DNA from: Streptomyces griseicoloratus
GTDB taxonomy: Bacteria > Actinomycetota > Actinomycetes > Streptomycetales > Streptomycetaceae
Length of the DNA stretch: 64,000 nucleotides
Reading direction: 5' to 3'
Assembly: GCF_014534645.1 (NCBI RefSeq)
Contig: NZ_JACVQF010000025.1
Location: forward strand, 1 to 64,000
Each line of letters starts with the position of its first letter. Within the stretch, counting starts at the first letter, position 1. A program made the position numbers and the translations under genes. Below are positions 55,317 through 63,012 of this stretch, one piece after another. The notes under the pieces were generated by a model. It searched no databases, had not been told where the DNA came from, and saw nothing but the letters and a program-made list of their open reading frames with translations.

Positions 55317-56479
55317 GCCTGCGTCCCCTTCGGCTTGCGCTGCTCCCAGCCCTCGGCCCACAGGTCGAACCGGGCCTGCTGCTGCGGGAACTCGGCCGCC
55401 GCGTCGGTGTCCAGCTCGACACCGAGGCCGGGCGCGTCGGACAGGTGGAAGCAGCCGTCCTCCGGGTCCACCTGGGGGGCGCCCTTGACGACCTTCTTGA
55501 TCTCCGCGTCGGCGAAGTCGTTGAAGTGCTCCAGGATCTTGAAGTTGGGGGAGGTGAAGCCCACCTGGAGCGAGGCGGCGGTGAGGACGGACCCGCCCAC
55601 GTTGTGCGGGGCGACGAGCATGTAGTGGGTCTCGGCGGTCGCGGCCAGCTTCCGGGTCTCCCAGATGCCGCCGATGTGGCCGACGTCCGGCTGGATGATG
55701 TCCACCGACTGGTCCTCGAACAGCTCGCGGAACTCGATCCGGTCGTGGATGCGCTCGCCCGTGGCGACCGGCAGGTCCACCTTCTCGGCCACCTTCCTCA
55801 GCGCCTTGAGGTTCTCCGGCGGGACCGGCTCCTCCAGCCAGGCCGGCTTGAAGGGCGCCATCTCCTTGGCGAGCCGGACGGCGGTGGCGGGGGAGAAGCG
55901 CCCGTGCATCTCCAGCATCAGCTCGGCGTCGGGCCCGATCGCGTCCCGCACGGCCTCGATCAGCGACACGGCGTACAGGGTCTGCTCGTGGTCGAGTTCG
56001 AAGTGCCCGGTGCCGAAGGGGTCGATCTTCAGGGCCCGGTACCCGCGCTCCATGACCCCCTGTGCGGCCTTGTGGTAGGCCTCCGGGGTCCGCTCGGTCG
56101 TGTACCAGCCGTTGGCGTAGGCCTTCACCTTGTCGGTGACCTTGCCGCCCAGCAGCTGCCAGACCGGGACGCCGAGTGCCTTGCCCTTGATGTCCCAGCA
56201 GGCCATCTCGACGACGGCGATGCCGGACATCACGATCTCACCCGCGCGGCCGTAGTCGCCGTACTTCATACGCCGGGTCAGGTCCTCGACGGCGAACGGA
56301 TCGGAGCCGAGAATTTGGTTGGCCTCCGCCTCCTTCAGATATCCGAGGAGGGCGTCGGTGTGGCCCAGCATCCGGGTCTCGCCGACTCCCGTGATCCCCT
56401 CGTCGGTGTGCACCTGGACGTACGTCAGGTTGCGCCACGGCGTCCCGACCACGTGCGTGCTGATTCCGGTGATGCGCAC
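55313..56479 (-). CDS. Enolase-superfamily sugar-acid dehydratase (galactonate-type)
   Basis: 388 aa from GTG 56479 (GAGGGG upstream). Mandelate-racemase/enolase fold: capping domain VRITGISTHVV, barrel base region LKIDPFG, metal ligands in LMLEMHGRF, WLEEPVPPEN and ATGERIH, and an Asp-His dyad from PDVGHIGG and APHNVGG. Matches D-galactonate-dehydratase-like members. It would dehydrate an aldonate to a 2-keto-3-deoxy acid, after the lactonase at 27402. Coupled to the dehydrogenase gene. Confidence 0.9.
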   Translation of the reverse strand: MRITGISTHVVGTPWRNLTYVQVHTDEGITGVGETRMLGHTDALLGYLKEAEANQILGSDPFAVEDLTRRMKYGDYGRAGEIVMSGIAVVEMACWDIKGKALGVPVWQLLGGKVTDKVKAYANGWYTTERTPEAYHKAAQGVMERGYRALKIDPFGTGHFELDHEQTLYAVSLIEAVRDAIGPDAELMLEMHGRFSPATAVRLAKEMAPFKPAWLEEPVPPENLKALRKVAEKVDLPVATGERIHDRIEFRELFEDQSVDIIQPDVGHIGGIWETRKLAATAETHYMLVAPHNVGGSVLTAASLQVGFTSPNFKILEHFNDFADAEIKKVVKGAPQVDPEDGCFHLSDAPGLGVELDTDAAAEFPQQQARFDLWAEGWEQRKPKGTQA

Positions 56480-56499
56480 GACAGTTGCCCCTCGCTGCG

Positions 56500-56532
56500 T
56501 TCGATATTTCGGCACTCGTTCGAAATGCTGGC
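56500..56532. promoter_or_regulatory. Paired dyad operator upstream of the dehydratase
   Basis: TTCGA-TATT-TCGGC (56500-56513) and TTCGA-AATG-CTGGC (56519-56532), starts 19 bases apart, beginning 21 bases before the GTG start, within the predicted leader or promoter. The remaining part of 56480-56682 shows no gene. Confidence 0.6.
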
Positions 56533-56682
56533 GTGACAGTAAGGAGGGGGCGGTGTGGGTGTCAATGGGTCGGACACATAACGGTTTCGGGAGTTTCGAA
56601 ACCCGGGGCGGCGGCTTCCGCACACAACATTCACAGCCGGCTCTAGGAACGTAACCGTGCCGGAATCTAGCCTTCCCGCGTC

Positions 56683-57390
56683 ATGGACTACTGCCACCCG
56701 TGCCACCGGCACCTCAACGGCGCCCTCGCCTGCCCGGGATGCGGCACCCCGGTCGAAGAACTCCGCGCGCCCGGCACCGGGGAGCCGTACCCGGAGGCTC
56801 CCGAAGACGCCGGTGCCGGTGCCGGCCCCGGTGCCGACGAGGGGGCCGGCGCCGTGCGTCCGGCCGGGCGCGGCGGGGCGGGCAGCCGCCGCGACCGCAA
56901 GGCCGCGGCTCACCGCCGGCGCCGGCGCCGGACCCTGCTGATCGCGGCGGGTTTCGTGCTGGCGGCGGGCGGGCTGAGCCTCGCGGAACTCGGCATGGAC
57001 GCACCGGGGCCGCCGGCGAAGCCGGCCGCCGCCGGGGGCGAGACGGCCGACGGCGGGGTGACGGCGGAGGTCGAGGAGACGGCCGTGCCGCGGGGCGGGG
57101 CGTCCCGGGCGGGCGGGGGCACGCCGTCGCGGTCGTCCGCCGCCGAAGCCTCCGAGTCCCCGGCGTCCCCGTCGGCGTCCCCGGAGACCGGGGAGCCGGA
57201 GGCCACGGCCACCGGCGAGGAGACGGAGCCGGGCCGCCCGGTCACGTCCAGAAGCGCCGGAACGATACGCCCCTCGGCGACACCGCCCGCGCAGACGCCG
57301 CCGACCGCGCGGCCGACGCCCACCCCCACCGCGCCGGCCACCCCGAGCCCGTCGCAGACGTGCGACCGCTTCCTGTGGTGGTGCACCTGA
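56683..57390 (+). CDS. SCO2400-family zinc-ribbon membrane protein
   Basis: 235 aa. It opens with MDYCHPCHRHLNGALACPGC, whose two CxxC pairs form a short zinc ribbon on the cytosolic side. A Gly/Ala/Arg linker, one membrane helix (about 84-104), and a long Thr/Ser/Pro/Glu-rich extracellular stalk follow, ending in CDRFLWWCT. The layout matches a Streptomyces family named after SCO2400. Function unknown. The C-terminal Cys pair could form a disulfide. It converges on the MarR gene. Confidence 0.85.
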   Translation: MDYCHPCHRHLNGALACPGCGTPVEELRAPGTGEPYPEAPEDAGAGAGPGADEGAGAVRPAGRGGAGSRRDRKAAAHRRRRRRTLLIAAGFVLAAGGLSLAELGMDAPGPPAKPAAAGGETADGGVTAEVEETAVPRGGASRAGGGTPSRSSAAEASESPASPSASPETGEPEATATGEETEPGRPVTSRSAGTIRPSATPPAQTPPTARPTPTPTAPATPSPSQTCDRFLWWCT

Positions 57391-57464
57391 GGCGCACAAG
57401 CCGCCCCCGGGGCCCGGCGGCGTACTGAGGGACGGGACGCCCGTGGCGGACCCGCCCCGGACGC

Positions 57465-57905
57465 TCAGTCGCCCAGCATCGTCCGCAACGCGTCCCGCAG
57501 CGCCAGCCGCTCCTGCTCCGACAGGGCCGCCAGCGGCTCCCGGGCGAACCGCAGGGACTCGCGCAGTCCGCGCGCCACCCGTCGCCCCTCCTGCGTGGCC
57601 GCCGCCACCTTCACCCGCCGGTCGGCGGGGTCCGGCCGCCGCTCCACCAGCCCCCGGGCCTCCAGCCGGTCCACGATCCCGGTGACGTTCGACGGCTCGC
57701 ACTTCAGCTTCTGCGCCAGCTTCCGCATCGGCAGCGGCTCCAGCGAGAGCAGGCTGAGCAGCTTCGCCTGGGCCCCGGTCAGGGCCTGTTCGGCCGCGGC
57801 CTCCTCGTAGTCGGCGTGGAAGCGGGCCACGACCTCGCCGATGAGCTCGACGACCTCCAGGGTGAGGGTGTCGGGTCGACGGGTCGTGTCGTGTGGGGTG
57901 GGCAT
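57465..57905 (-). CDS. MarR-family transcriptional regulator
   Basis: 146 aa from ATG 57905 (57923 would add six). MarR winged helix: LTGAQAKLLSLLSLEPLPM, KLKCEPSNVTGIVDRLEARG (recognition helix) and RRPDPADRRVKVAAATQEG (wing). Only one Cys, not at the N-terminus, so it is not an OhrR-type peroxide sensor despite the Ohr gene nearby. Divergent from the oxidoreductase, with two palindromes between them. Confidence 0.93.
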   Translation of the reverse strand: MPTPHDTTRRPDTLTLEVVELIGEVVARFHADYEEAAAEQALTGAQAKLLSLLSLEPLPMRKLAQKLKCEPSNVTGIVDRLEARGLVERRPDPADRRVKVAAATQEGRRVARGLRESLRFAREPLAALSEQERLALRDALRTMLGD

Positions 57906-57934
57906 GGGATCCAGGGTACCCACTTGTTTGACAA

Positions 57935-57980
57935 CCTGAAATGTTCAGGAGCATGGTTGTTTCAGGTACTGAAGTACCTG
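57935..57980. promoter_or_regulatory. Two palindromic operators in the MarR divergent promoter
   Basis: CCTGAA-ATG-TTCAGG (57935-57949) and CAGGTAC-TGAA-GTACCTG (57963-57980). The first lies in the spacer after a rightward -35 TTGACA (57928-57933), with a possible CATGGT -10 at 57952. Likely binding sites for the divergent MarR regulator. Confidence 0.65.
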
Positions 57981-58016
57981 TAGCCGTGCCGTGCTCGTGA
58001 GGAAAGGCGCCCCCAC

Positions 58017-59039
58017 ATGACCGATTCCCCCACCCTCCCCGCCGTCAACCGCGAATGGCACCTCGCCAGCCGTCCGGTCGGCTGGCCGAAGCCCGAGGAC
58101 TTCGCCCTGGTCGAGGCGGAGGTCCCCACCCCGGGCGAGGGCCAGGTGCTCGTCCGCAACCTGTACGTCTCCGTCGACCCCTACATGCGCGGCCGCATGA
58201 GCGCCGCCAAGTCCTATGTCGCCCCCTTCGAGCTCGGCAAGGTCATGCAGGGCGGCGCGGTCGGCGAGGTCGTCGTCTCCAATGCCGACGGGATCGAGGC
58301 CGGCGACCACGTCCTGCACTTCTTCGGCTGGCGCGAGTACGCCGCCCTGGACGCCAAGAACGCCGTGAAGGTCGACCCGGAGGCGGCGCCCCTGTCGACG
58401 TACCTCGGCGTGCTCGGCATGACGGGCCTGACCGCCTACGCCGGTCTGCTGCGCACCGCCGCCTTCAAGGAGGGCGACTCCGTCTTCGTCTCGGGCGCCG
58501 CGGGTGCCGTCGGCAGCCAGGTCGGGCAGATCGCCAGGCTCAAGGGCGCCTCGCGGGTCATCGGGTCCGCCGGGTCGGACGAGAAGGTCAAGCTCCTCGT
58601 CGAGGAGTACGGGTTCGACGCCGCGTTCAACTACAAGTCCGGACCCGTGAGCGAGCAGCTGCGCGAGGCCGCACCGGACGGCATCGACGTCTACTTCGAC
58701 AACGTGGGCGGCGACCACCTGGAGGCCGCGATCGGCTCCCTCAACCGGGACGGCCGCATCGCGATCTGCGGAATGATCTCCGTCTACAACAACACCGAGC
58801 CCGCCCCGGGCCCGAAGAACCTCGCCCGTCTCATCCAGACCCGCGGCCGCATCGAGGGTTTCCTCGTCGGCGACCACTACGACCTCCAGCCGCAGTTCGT
58901 CCAGGAGGTCGGCCCGTGGGTCCGCGACGGCCGCCTGAAGTACCGCGAGACCGTCGTCGAGGGCATCGAGAACAACCTGGAGGCGTTCCTCGGCGTCCTG
59001 CGCGGCGACAACATCGGGAAGATGGTCGTCAAGCTCTGA
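58017..59039 (+). CDS. NADPH-dependent medium-chain oxidoreductase
   Basis: 340 aa, zinc-free MDR enzyme of the double-bond/curcumin-reductase (CurA) type. SVDPYMRGRM near residue 55, GMTGLTAYAGLL, and Rossmann loop VSGAAGAVGSQVGQIA (about 160-175). No zinc ligands. It reduces alkenals or enones using NADPH. Probably repressed by the divergent MarR regulator and induced by electrophiles. Confidence 0.92.
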   Translation: MTDSPTLPAVNREWHLASRPVGWPKPEDFALVEAEVPTPGEGQVLVRNLYVSVDPYMRGRMSAAKSYVAPFELGKVMQGGAVGEVVVSNADGIEAGDHVLHFFGWREYAALDAKNAVKVDPEAAPLSTYLGVLGMTGLTAYAGLLRTAAFKEGDSVFVSGAAGAVGSQVGQIARLKGASRVIGSAGSDEKVKLLVEEYGFDAAFNYKSGPVSEQLREAAPDGIDVYFDNVGGDHLEAAIGSLNRDGRIAICGMISVYNNTEPAPGPKNLARLIQTRGRIEGFLVGDHYDLQPQFVQEVGPWVRDGRLKYRETVVEGIENNLEAFLGVLRGDNIGKMVVKL

Positions 59040-59132
59040 CCTCCCCGGTCCATTCCGGCATGCGGTAACGTCTTTCCGAAACCGTCGCGATCGTGGGCGC
59101 GAGTCGCGGCGGACCGAGGAGGAAGAAACCGC

Positions 59133-59552
59133 ATGCCCATCCAGCAGTCCGAGGTCCTCTACACCGCCGTCGCCACCGCCGAGAACGGCCGCGACGGCCG
59201 GGTGGCCACCGATGACGGCAAGCTCGACGTCGTCGTGAACCCGCCCAAGGAGATGGGCGGCAGCGGCGCCGGCACCAACCCCGAGCAGCTGTTCGCCGCC
59301 GGCTACAGCGCCTGCTTCCAGGGCGCGCTCGGCGTCGTCGCCCGCCAGGAGGGCGTCGACGTCTCCGGCTCGACCGTCACCGCCAAGGTGGGGATCGGCA
59401 AGAACGACGACGGTTTCGGGATCATCGTGGAGATCTCCGCCGAGATCCCGACGGTGGACGCCGCCACCGCCCGGTCGCTGGTGGAGAAGGCCCACCAGGT
59501 CTGCCCCTACTCGAAGGCGACCCGCGGCAACATCACCGTGACCCTCGCCTGA
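59133..59552 (+). CDS. ohr: Ohr/OsmC-type organic hydroperoxide resistance protein
   Basis: 139 aa, typical length. Redox Cys pair in AAGYSACFQGAL (about residue 61) and KAHQVCPYSKATRGN (about 125), which separates Ohr from other OsmC proteins. Reduces organic peroxides with dihydrolipoyl partners. Preceded by GGAGGAAG and 93 bases after the oxidoreductase, so possibly co-transcribed. Confidence 0.94.
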   Translation: MPIQQSEVLYTAVATAENGRDGRVATDDGKLDVVVNPPKEMGGSGAGTNPEQLFAAGYSACFQGALGVVARQEGVDVSGSTVTAKVGIGKNDDGFGIIVEISAEIPTVDAATARSLVEKAHQVCPYSKATRGNITVTLA

Positions 59553-59574
59553 CCGGGACCGTCACGCACACGCC

Positions 59575-59611
59575 GGAAGGCCGCACCCCCGCCGCCGGGG
59601 GGCGGCCTTCC
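59575..59611 (+). terminator. Terminator after ohr
   Basis: GGAAGGCCGC (59575-59584) pairs with GCGGCCTTCC (59602-59611), with further GC pairing inside. It follows the ohr stop by 22 bases. Confidence 0.75.
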
Positions 59612-59655
59612 CGCGTACCCGCGCCAGGCCGGCGCCGCCCGGTAGAGTGCCGCCC

Positions 59656-60453
59656 ATGCGCGATCTTGGGGCGGGATTCGGCCACCTTCTGAAGGGCCAG
59701 CGCTGGGTGGCCCGGCACGGCAAGAGCTACGGCTTCGGGCTGGTCCCGGGCCTGATCACCCTGGTCCTGTACGCGGCGGCGCTGGTCGCGCTGGCGCTGT
59801 GGGGCGAGGACTTCGTGACCTGGGCGACCCCCTTCGCCGACGACTGGTCGAGCCCCTGGTCCGGGCTGTTCCGCGGCTTCCTGACCGCCGTCCTGTTCGC
59901 CCTCGCCCTGCTCCTGGCCGTCCTCACCTTCACCGCGGTCACGCTGCTGGTCGGCCAGCCCTTCTACGAGAGCCTCTCCGAACGCGTCGACCGGGACGTC
60001 TCCCCGGACGGCACCGCCCCCGAGTCGGACCTGCCGCTCTGGCGCGAGCTGTGGATCTCCGGCCGGGACAGCCTCCGCATCGTCGTCCGCGCCGCCGTCT
60101 GGGGCGTGCTGCTCTTCGCGCTCGGCTTCATCCCGGTCGTCGGCCAGACGGTCGTGCCCGTGATCGGCTTCTTCGTCACCGGCTTCTTCCTCACCGAGGA
60201 ACTCGCCGCCGTCGCCCTCCAGCGCCGCGGCGTCGAGCTGCGCGACCGCCTAGCCCTGCTGCGCTCCCGCAAGACCCTCGTCTGGGGCTTCGGCACGCCG
60301 CTGGGCCTGGCCTTCCTGGTGCCGTTCGTCGCGGTGTTCCTGATGCCGGGCGCGGTCGCGGGCGCCACCCTCCTCGCCCGTGAACTGCTCGGCGAGGAGA
60401 CCCGCGAGAGCGACGACGACTCCGCCGGTGCCGACGAGGGAGCCGTGCGGTGA
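59656..60453 (+). CDS. EI24/CysZ-like membrane protein
   Basis: 265 aa. EI24-domain layout: a first helix (~30-50), more hydrophobic stretches to ~215, and an acidic tail (ESDDDSAGADEG). LLVGQPFYESLSERVDRD is the conserved loop of the family. Some members (CysZ) move sulfate; actinobacterial ones are unproven. Start at MRDLG, with a weak RBS. It overlaps the LysE gene by GTGA. Confidence 0.87.
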   Translation: MRDLGAGFGHLLKGQRWVARHGKSYGFGLVPGLITLVLYAAALVALALWGEDFVTWATPFADDWSSPWSGLFRGFLTAVLFALALLLAVLTFTAVTLLVGQPFYESLSERVDRDVSPDGTAPESDLPLWRELWISGRDSLRIVVRAAVWGVLLFALGFIPVVGQTVVPVIGFFVTGFFLTEELAAVALQRRGVELRDRLALLRSRKTLVWGFGTPLGLAFLVPFVAVFLMPGAVAGATLLARELLGEETRESDDDSAGADEGAVR

Positions 60454-61064
60454 CCGAACTCCTCGCCGTCGCCGTCATCACCGTCCTGGCCGTCGTCGCC
60501 CCCGGCGCCGACTTCGCCATGGTGGTCCGGGGCAGCTACCTGTACGGCCGCCGCACCGGCCTGCTCGGCGCCGTCGGCGTGGCCGCCGGCGTCCTGGTGC
60601 ACGTCACCTACACCATGCTCGGCGTCGGCCTGCTCATCGCCTCCTCCGCCTTCCTGTTCACGGTCGTCAAGCTGGTCGGCGCCGCCTACCTCGTGTACGT
60701 CGGCGTGCGCACCTTCCGCGCCCGCGGCGAGGTGCGGGTCGATCTGGAGAACGGCACCGGCCTCACCCCGTTCGCCGCGCTGCGCACCGGCTTCCTCACC
60801 AACGTCCTCAATCCGAAGACGACCCTCTTCGTGGTCTCCACCTTCGCCCAGGTCGTCGGCCCCGGCACCCCGGTCCTCCAGCAGCTCGGCTACGGGCTGT
60901 TCATGTCGCTCGCCCACCTGCTGTGGTTCGCGGCCGTCGCCGTGTTCTTCTCGCAGGACCGCATGCGCAGCCTGATGCTGCGCGCCCAGAAGGTCCTCAA
61001 CAAGGTCATCGGCTCCGTCCTGGCCGGGCTCGGCATCAGCCTCGCGTTCGCCCCCTCACACTGA
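60450..61064 (+). CDS. LysE/RhtB-family amino-acid exporter
   Basis: 204 aa, six membrane segments. VVAPGADFAMVVRGSYLYGRRTG is the RhtB entry motif in near-standard form, and TGFLTNVLNPKTTLF is the second hallmark. Exports an amino acid or related metabolite. Coupled to the EI24 gene. Confidence 0.92.
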   Translation: MTELLAVAVITVLAVVAPGADFAMVVRGSYLYGRRTGLLGAVGVAAGVLVHVTYTMLGVGLLIASSAFLFTVVKLVGAAYLVYVGVRTFRARGEVRVDLENGTGLTPFAALRTGFLTNVLNPKTTLFVVSTFAQVVGPGTPVLQQLGYGLFMSLAHLLWFAAVAVFFSQDRMRSLMLRAQKVLNKVIGSVLAGLGISLAFAPSH

Positions 61065-61210
61065 CCGCCGGCGGGGCGACCGGCCCGCGGGTGTTTGTGA
61101 AGGGTTCGTACGAACTGGCGGACCGGACGCCCGATGGCGGACCGCCGGATCACCGCGGCGATTAACGTCTGACCCGGGACGCCCGCCGGCACGGCGTGCC
61201 CCACCGGGCA

Positions 61211-61244
61211 GCCCCGGCCCGGAACCTGACGGACGGGCCGGGGC
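61211..61244. terminator. Convergent terminator
   Basis: GCCCCGGCCCG (61211-61221) pairs with CGGGCCGGGGC (61234-61244), between the LysE gene and the leftward SGNH gene. The rest of 61065-61273 holds nothing I can identify. Confidence 0.75.
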
Positions 61245-61273
61245 CCGACACCGGCCCGGCCCGCCGCACGGCG

Positions 61274-62197
61274 TCAGCCGCTCTTCGCCGTGACGGCCCG
61301 GTAGGCGATCTCCGCGAGCCTGGCCTGACCGTTCACACTCGGATGGAACCAGTCCCAGTGGCTGAGCTGTTCGGTGCCGAACCGGTACGCGTGCACCGCG
61401 CCGCCGTCCGTGCGGCACCGCCGGTCCTTGGCGCAGACCGCCCTCAGCACCTCGTTGTAGTCCTCCACCCGCTGCTCCACCGTGTTGCGCCGCAGCGTCG
61501 CCGCCGCGTCCAGGGCGTCCGCGTCGCCCAGCATCGACGGGCAGATGCCCAGCTTCCACACCTGCTTGCCCAGCGGATTGGTGCGCCCCTCGGACCACAG
61601 CCGCTTCAGGTCGGGGATGCTCGCCACGTACACCTGCGCCTTGGGCAGTTTCGCCCGCAGGGTGCGCATCGCCGTCTCGAACTGCGTCCGGAAGTCGGCC
61701 ACCGACGTCATCGCCGAGGTCGTCGACCGGCAGGCGTCGTTCGCCCCCACCATCACCGCCACCAGCTGCGGCCTGTGCGCCGCCGCCCGCGTCATCTGAC
61801 CGGCCAGGTCCGCCATCCGGGCCCCGGTCACCGCGTGGTTCCAGGAGCGCCTGACCGCCTGCTTCCCCAGCAGCCGAACGGCGAGGCTGTTCACGTCGGC
61901 GCGGGTGCCGGTCGCCCACGACACCTCGGGGCAGTCCGACAGGACCGTACAGGCGTCGAAGCCGCGCGTGATGGAGTCGCCCACGGCGGCGACCGACCCG
62001 GGGCTCGTGTCCCAGACCGGAGCGGGCTTCGGCGAGGGCCTGGCCTGCCCCGTCCCGGAACCGGACGGGCCCGAGTCACCGCCGACGGCATCGCAGCCGG
62101 CCACGCCCACGACGGCGGCGGTCAGGACGGCGAGCGCGGTACGCGAACGGCGGCGCCGGTTCCGCGTCCCCTGATCCGTCCTGTGGCCCATGACCAT
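61274..62197 (-). CDS. SGNH/GDSL-type hydrolase lipoprotein
   Basis: 307 aa from ATG 62197 (GAGGGACGGGG upstream; 62191 also possible). Arg-rich n-region, hydrophobic stretch and lipobox VAGCDAVG. Catalytic Ser in AVGDSITRGF, oxyanion Asn in MVGANDACRS, and Asp-x-x-His in HWDWFHPSVNG. Lipid-anchored esterase or lipase with unknown substrate. Confidence 0.9.
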   Translation of the reverse strand: MVMGHRTDQGTRNRRRRSRTALAVLTAAVVGVAGCDAVGGDSGPSGSGTGQARPSPKPAPVWDTSPGSVAAVGDSITRGFDACTVLSDCPEVSWATGTRADVNSLAVRLLGKQAVRRSWNHAVTGARMADLAGQMTRAAAHRPQLVAVMVGANDACRSTTSAMTSVADFRTQFETAMRTLRAKLPKAQVYVASIPDLKRLWSEGRTNPLGKQVWKLGICPSMLGDADALDAAATLRRNTVEQRVEDYNEVLRAVCAKDRRCRTDGGAVHAYRFGTEQLSHWDWFHPSVNGQARLAEIAYRAVTAKSG

Positions 62198-62448
62198 CCC
62201 CGTCCCTCGCCCGATGCCTCCACGGTCCTCAACCCATGACAACGCGTCAGGGTTCCCGGAGGCGCTGATGCAACGGCTCACACCCGTACAAGCGTCCTGC
62301 CGGGTGAATGGCGGAGGTTTCGGAGCAGCGGGACCGACGGTACGTCACACTCCTTGCCCCGCCGCAGGGTAGCCTCGCCATCAACGTGGCCCGCCCGGCC
62401 ACACCGTTCCGCCCGTTCCGAGATGTCCCGCTCTGCCCGGAGGTTCCG

Positions 62449-62943
62449 GTGACGACACGTGGAGTTCTGTACGTGCACTCCGCGCCGCGCGCGCTCTGCC
62501 CGCACGTCGAATGGGCCGTCGCCGGGGTGCTCGGCACGCGCGTCAGCCTGGACTGGATCCGGCAGCCCGCCGCCCCCGGCACCTGGCGCTCGGAGTTCTC
62601 CTGGCAGGGCCAGGCCGGCACCGCCTCCAAACTGGCCTCCGCGCTGCGCGGCTGGCACCTGCTGCGCTTCGAGGTCACCTCGGAGCCGTCCGCCGGCTCC
62701 GAGGGCGAGCGCTACAGCTGCACCCCCGACCTCGGCATCTTCCACGCCGTCACCGGCATCCACGGCGACATCCTGATCCCCGAGGACCGGCTGCGCGCCG
62801 CCCTGGTCCGCTCCCAGCGCGACGAGACCGACCTGGAGGGCGAGATCGCCAAGCTGCTGGGCAAGCCGTGGGACGACGAACTGGAGCCGTTCCGCTACGC
62901 GGGCGAGGGTGCCCCGGTGCGCTGGCTGCACCAGGTGGTGTGA
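62449..62943 (+). CDS. DUF3145 family protein
   Basis: 164 aa from GTG 62449 (GGAGG upstream). Conserved actinobacterial DUF3145: TTRGVLYVHSAPRALCPHVE start, DWIRQPAAPGTWRSEFSW, and a C-terminal PWDDELEPFRYAGEG. No signal peptide. It sits beside fabF in Streptomyces generally (from memory), and its role is unproven. A strong terminator follows. Confidence 0.92.
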   Translation: MTTRGVLYVHSAPRALCPHVEWAVAGVLGTRVSLDWIRQPAAPGTWRSEFSWQGQAGTASKLASALRGWHLLRFEVTSEPSAGSEGERYSCTPDLGIFHAVTGIHGDILIPEDRLRAALVRSQRDETDLEGEIAKLLGKPWDDELEPFRYAGEGAPVRWLHQVV

Positions 62944-62958
62944 GTACCGTTCCGCACA

Positions 62959-62996
62959 TGTGAAGGGCCCCCACCGAGCGGTGGGGGCCCTTCACA
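62959..62996. terminator. Bidirectional terminator between DUF3145 and fabF
   Basis: TGTGAAGGGCCCCCACC (62959-62975) pairs perfectly with 62980-62996 over 17 bp with loop GAGC. It lies 16 bases after DUF3145 and 17 bases beyond the fabF stop. Confidence 0.9.
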
Positions 62997-63012
62997 CGCG
63001 TGTGGACGTCTC

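Noticed and set aside
57465-57905. Possibility that the MarR gene is OhrR, given ohr nearby
   Set aside because: OhrR needs a reactive Cys near the N-terminus; this protein has a single Cys in the recognition-helix region.
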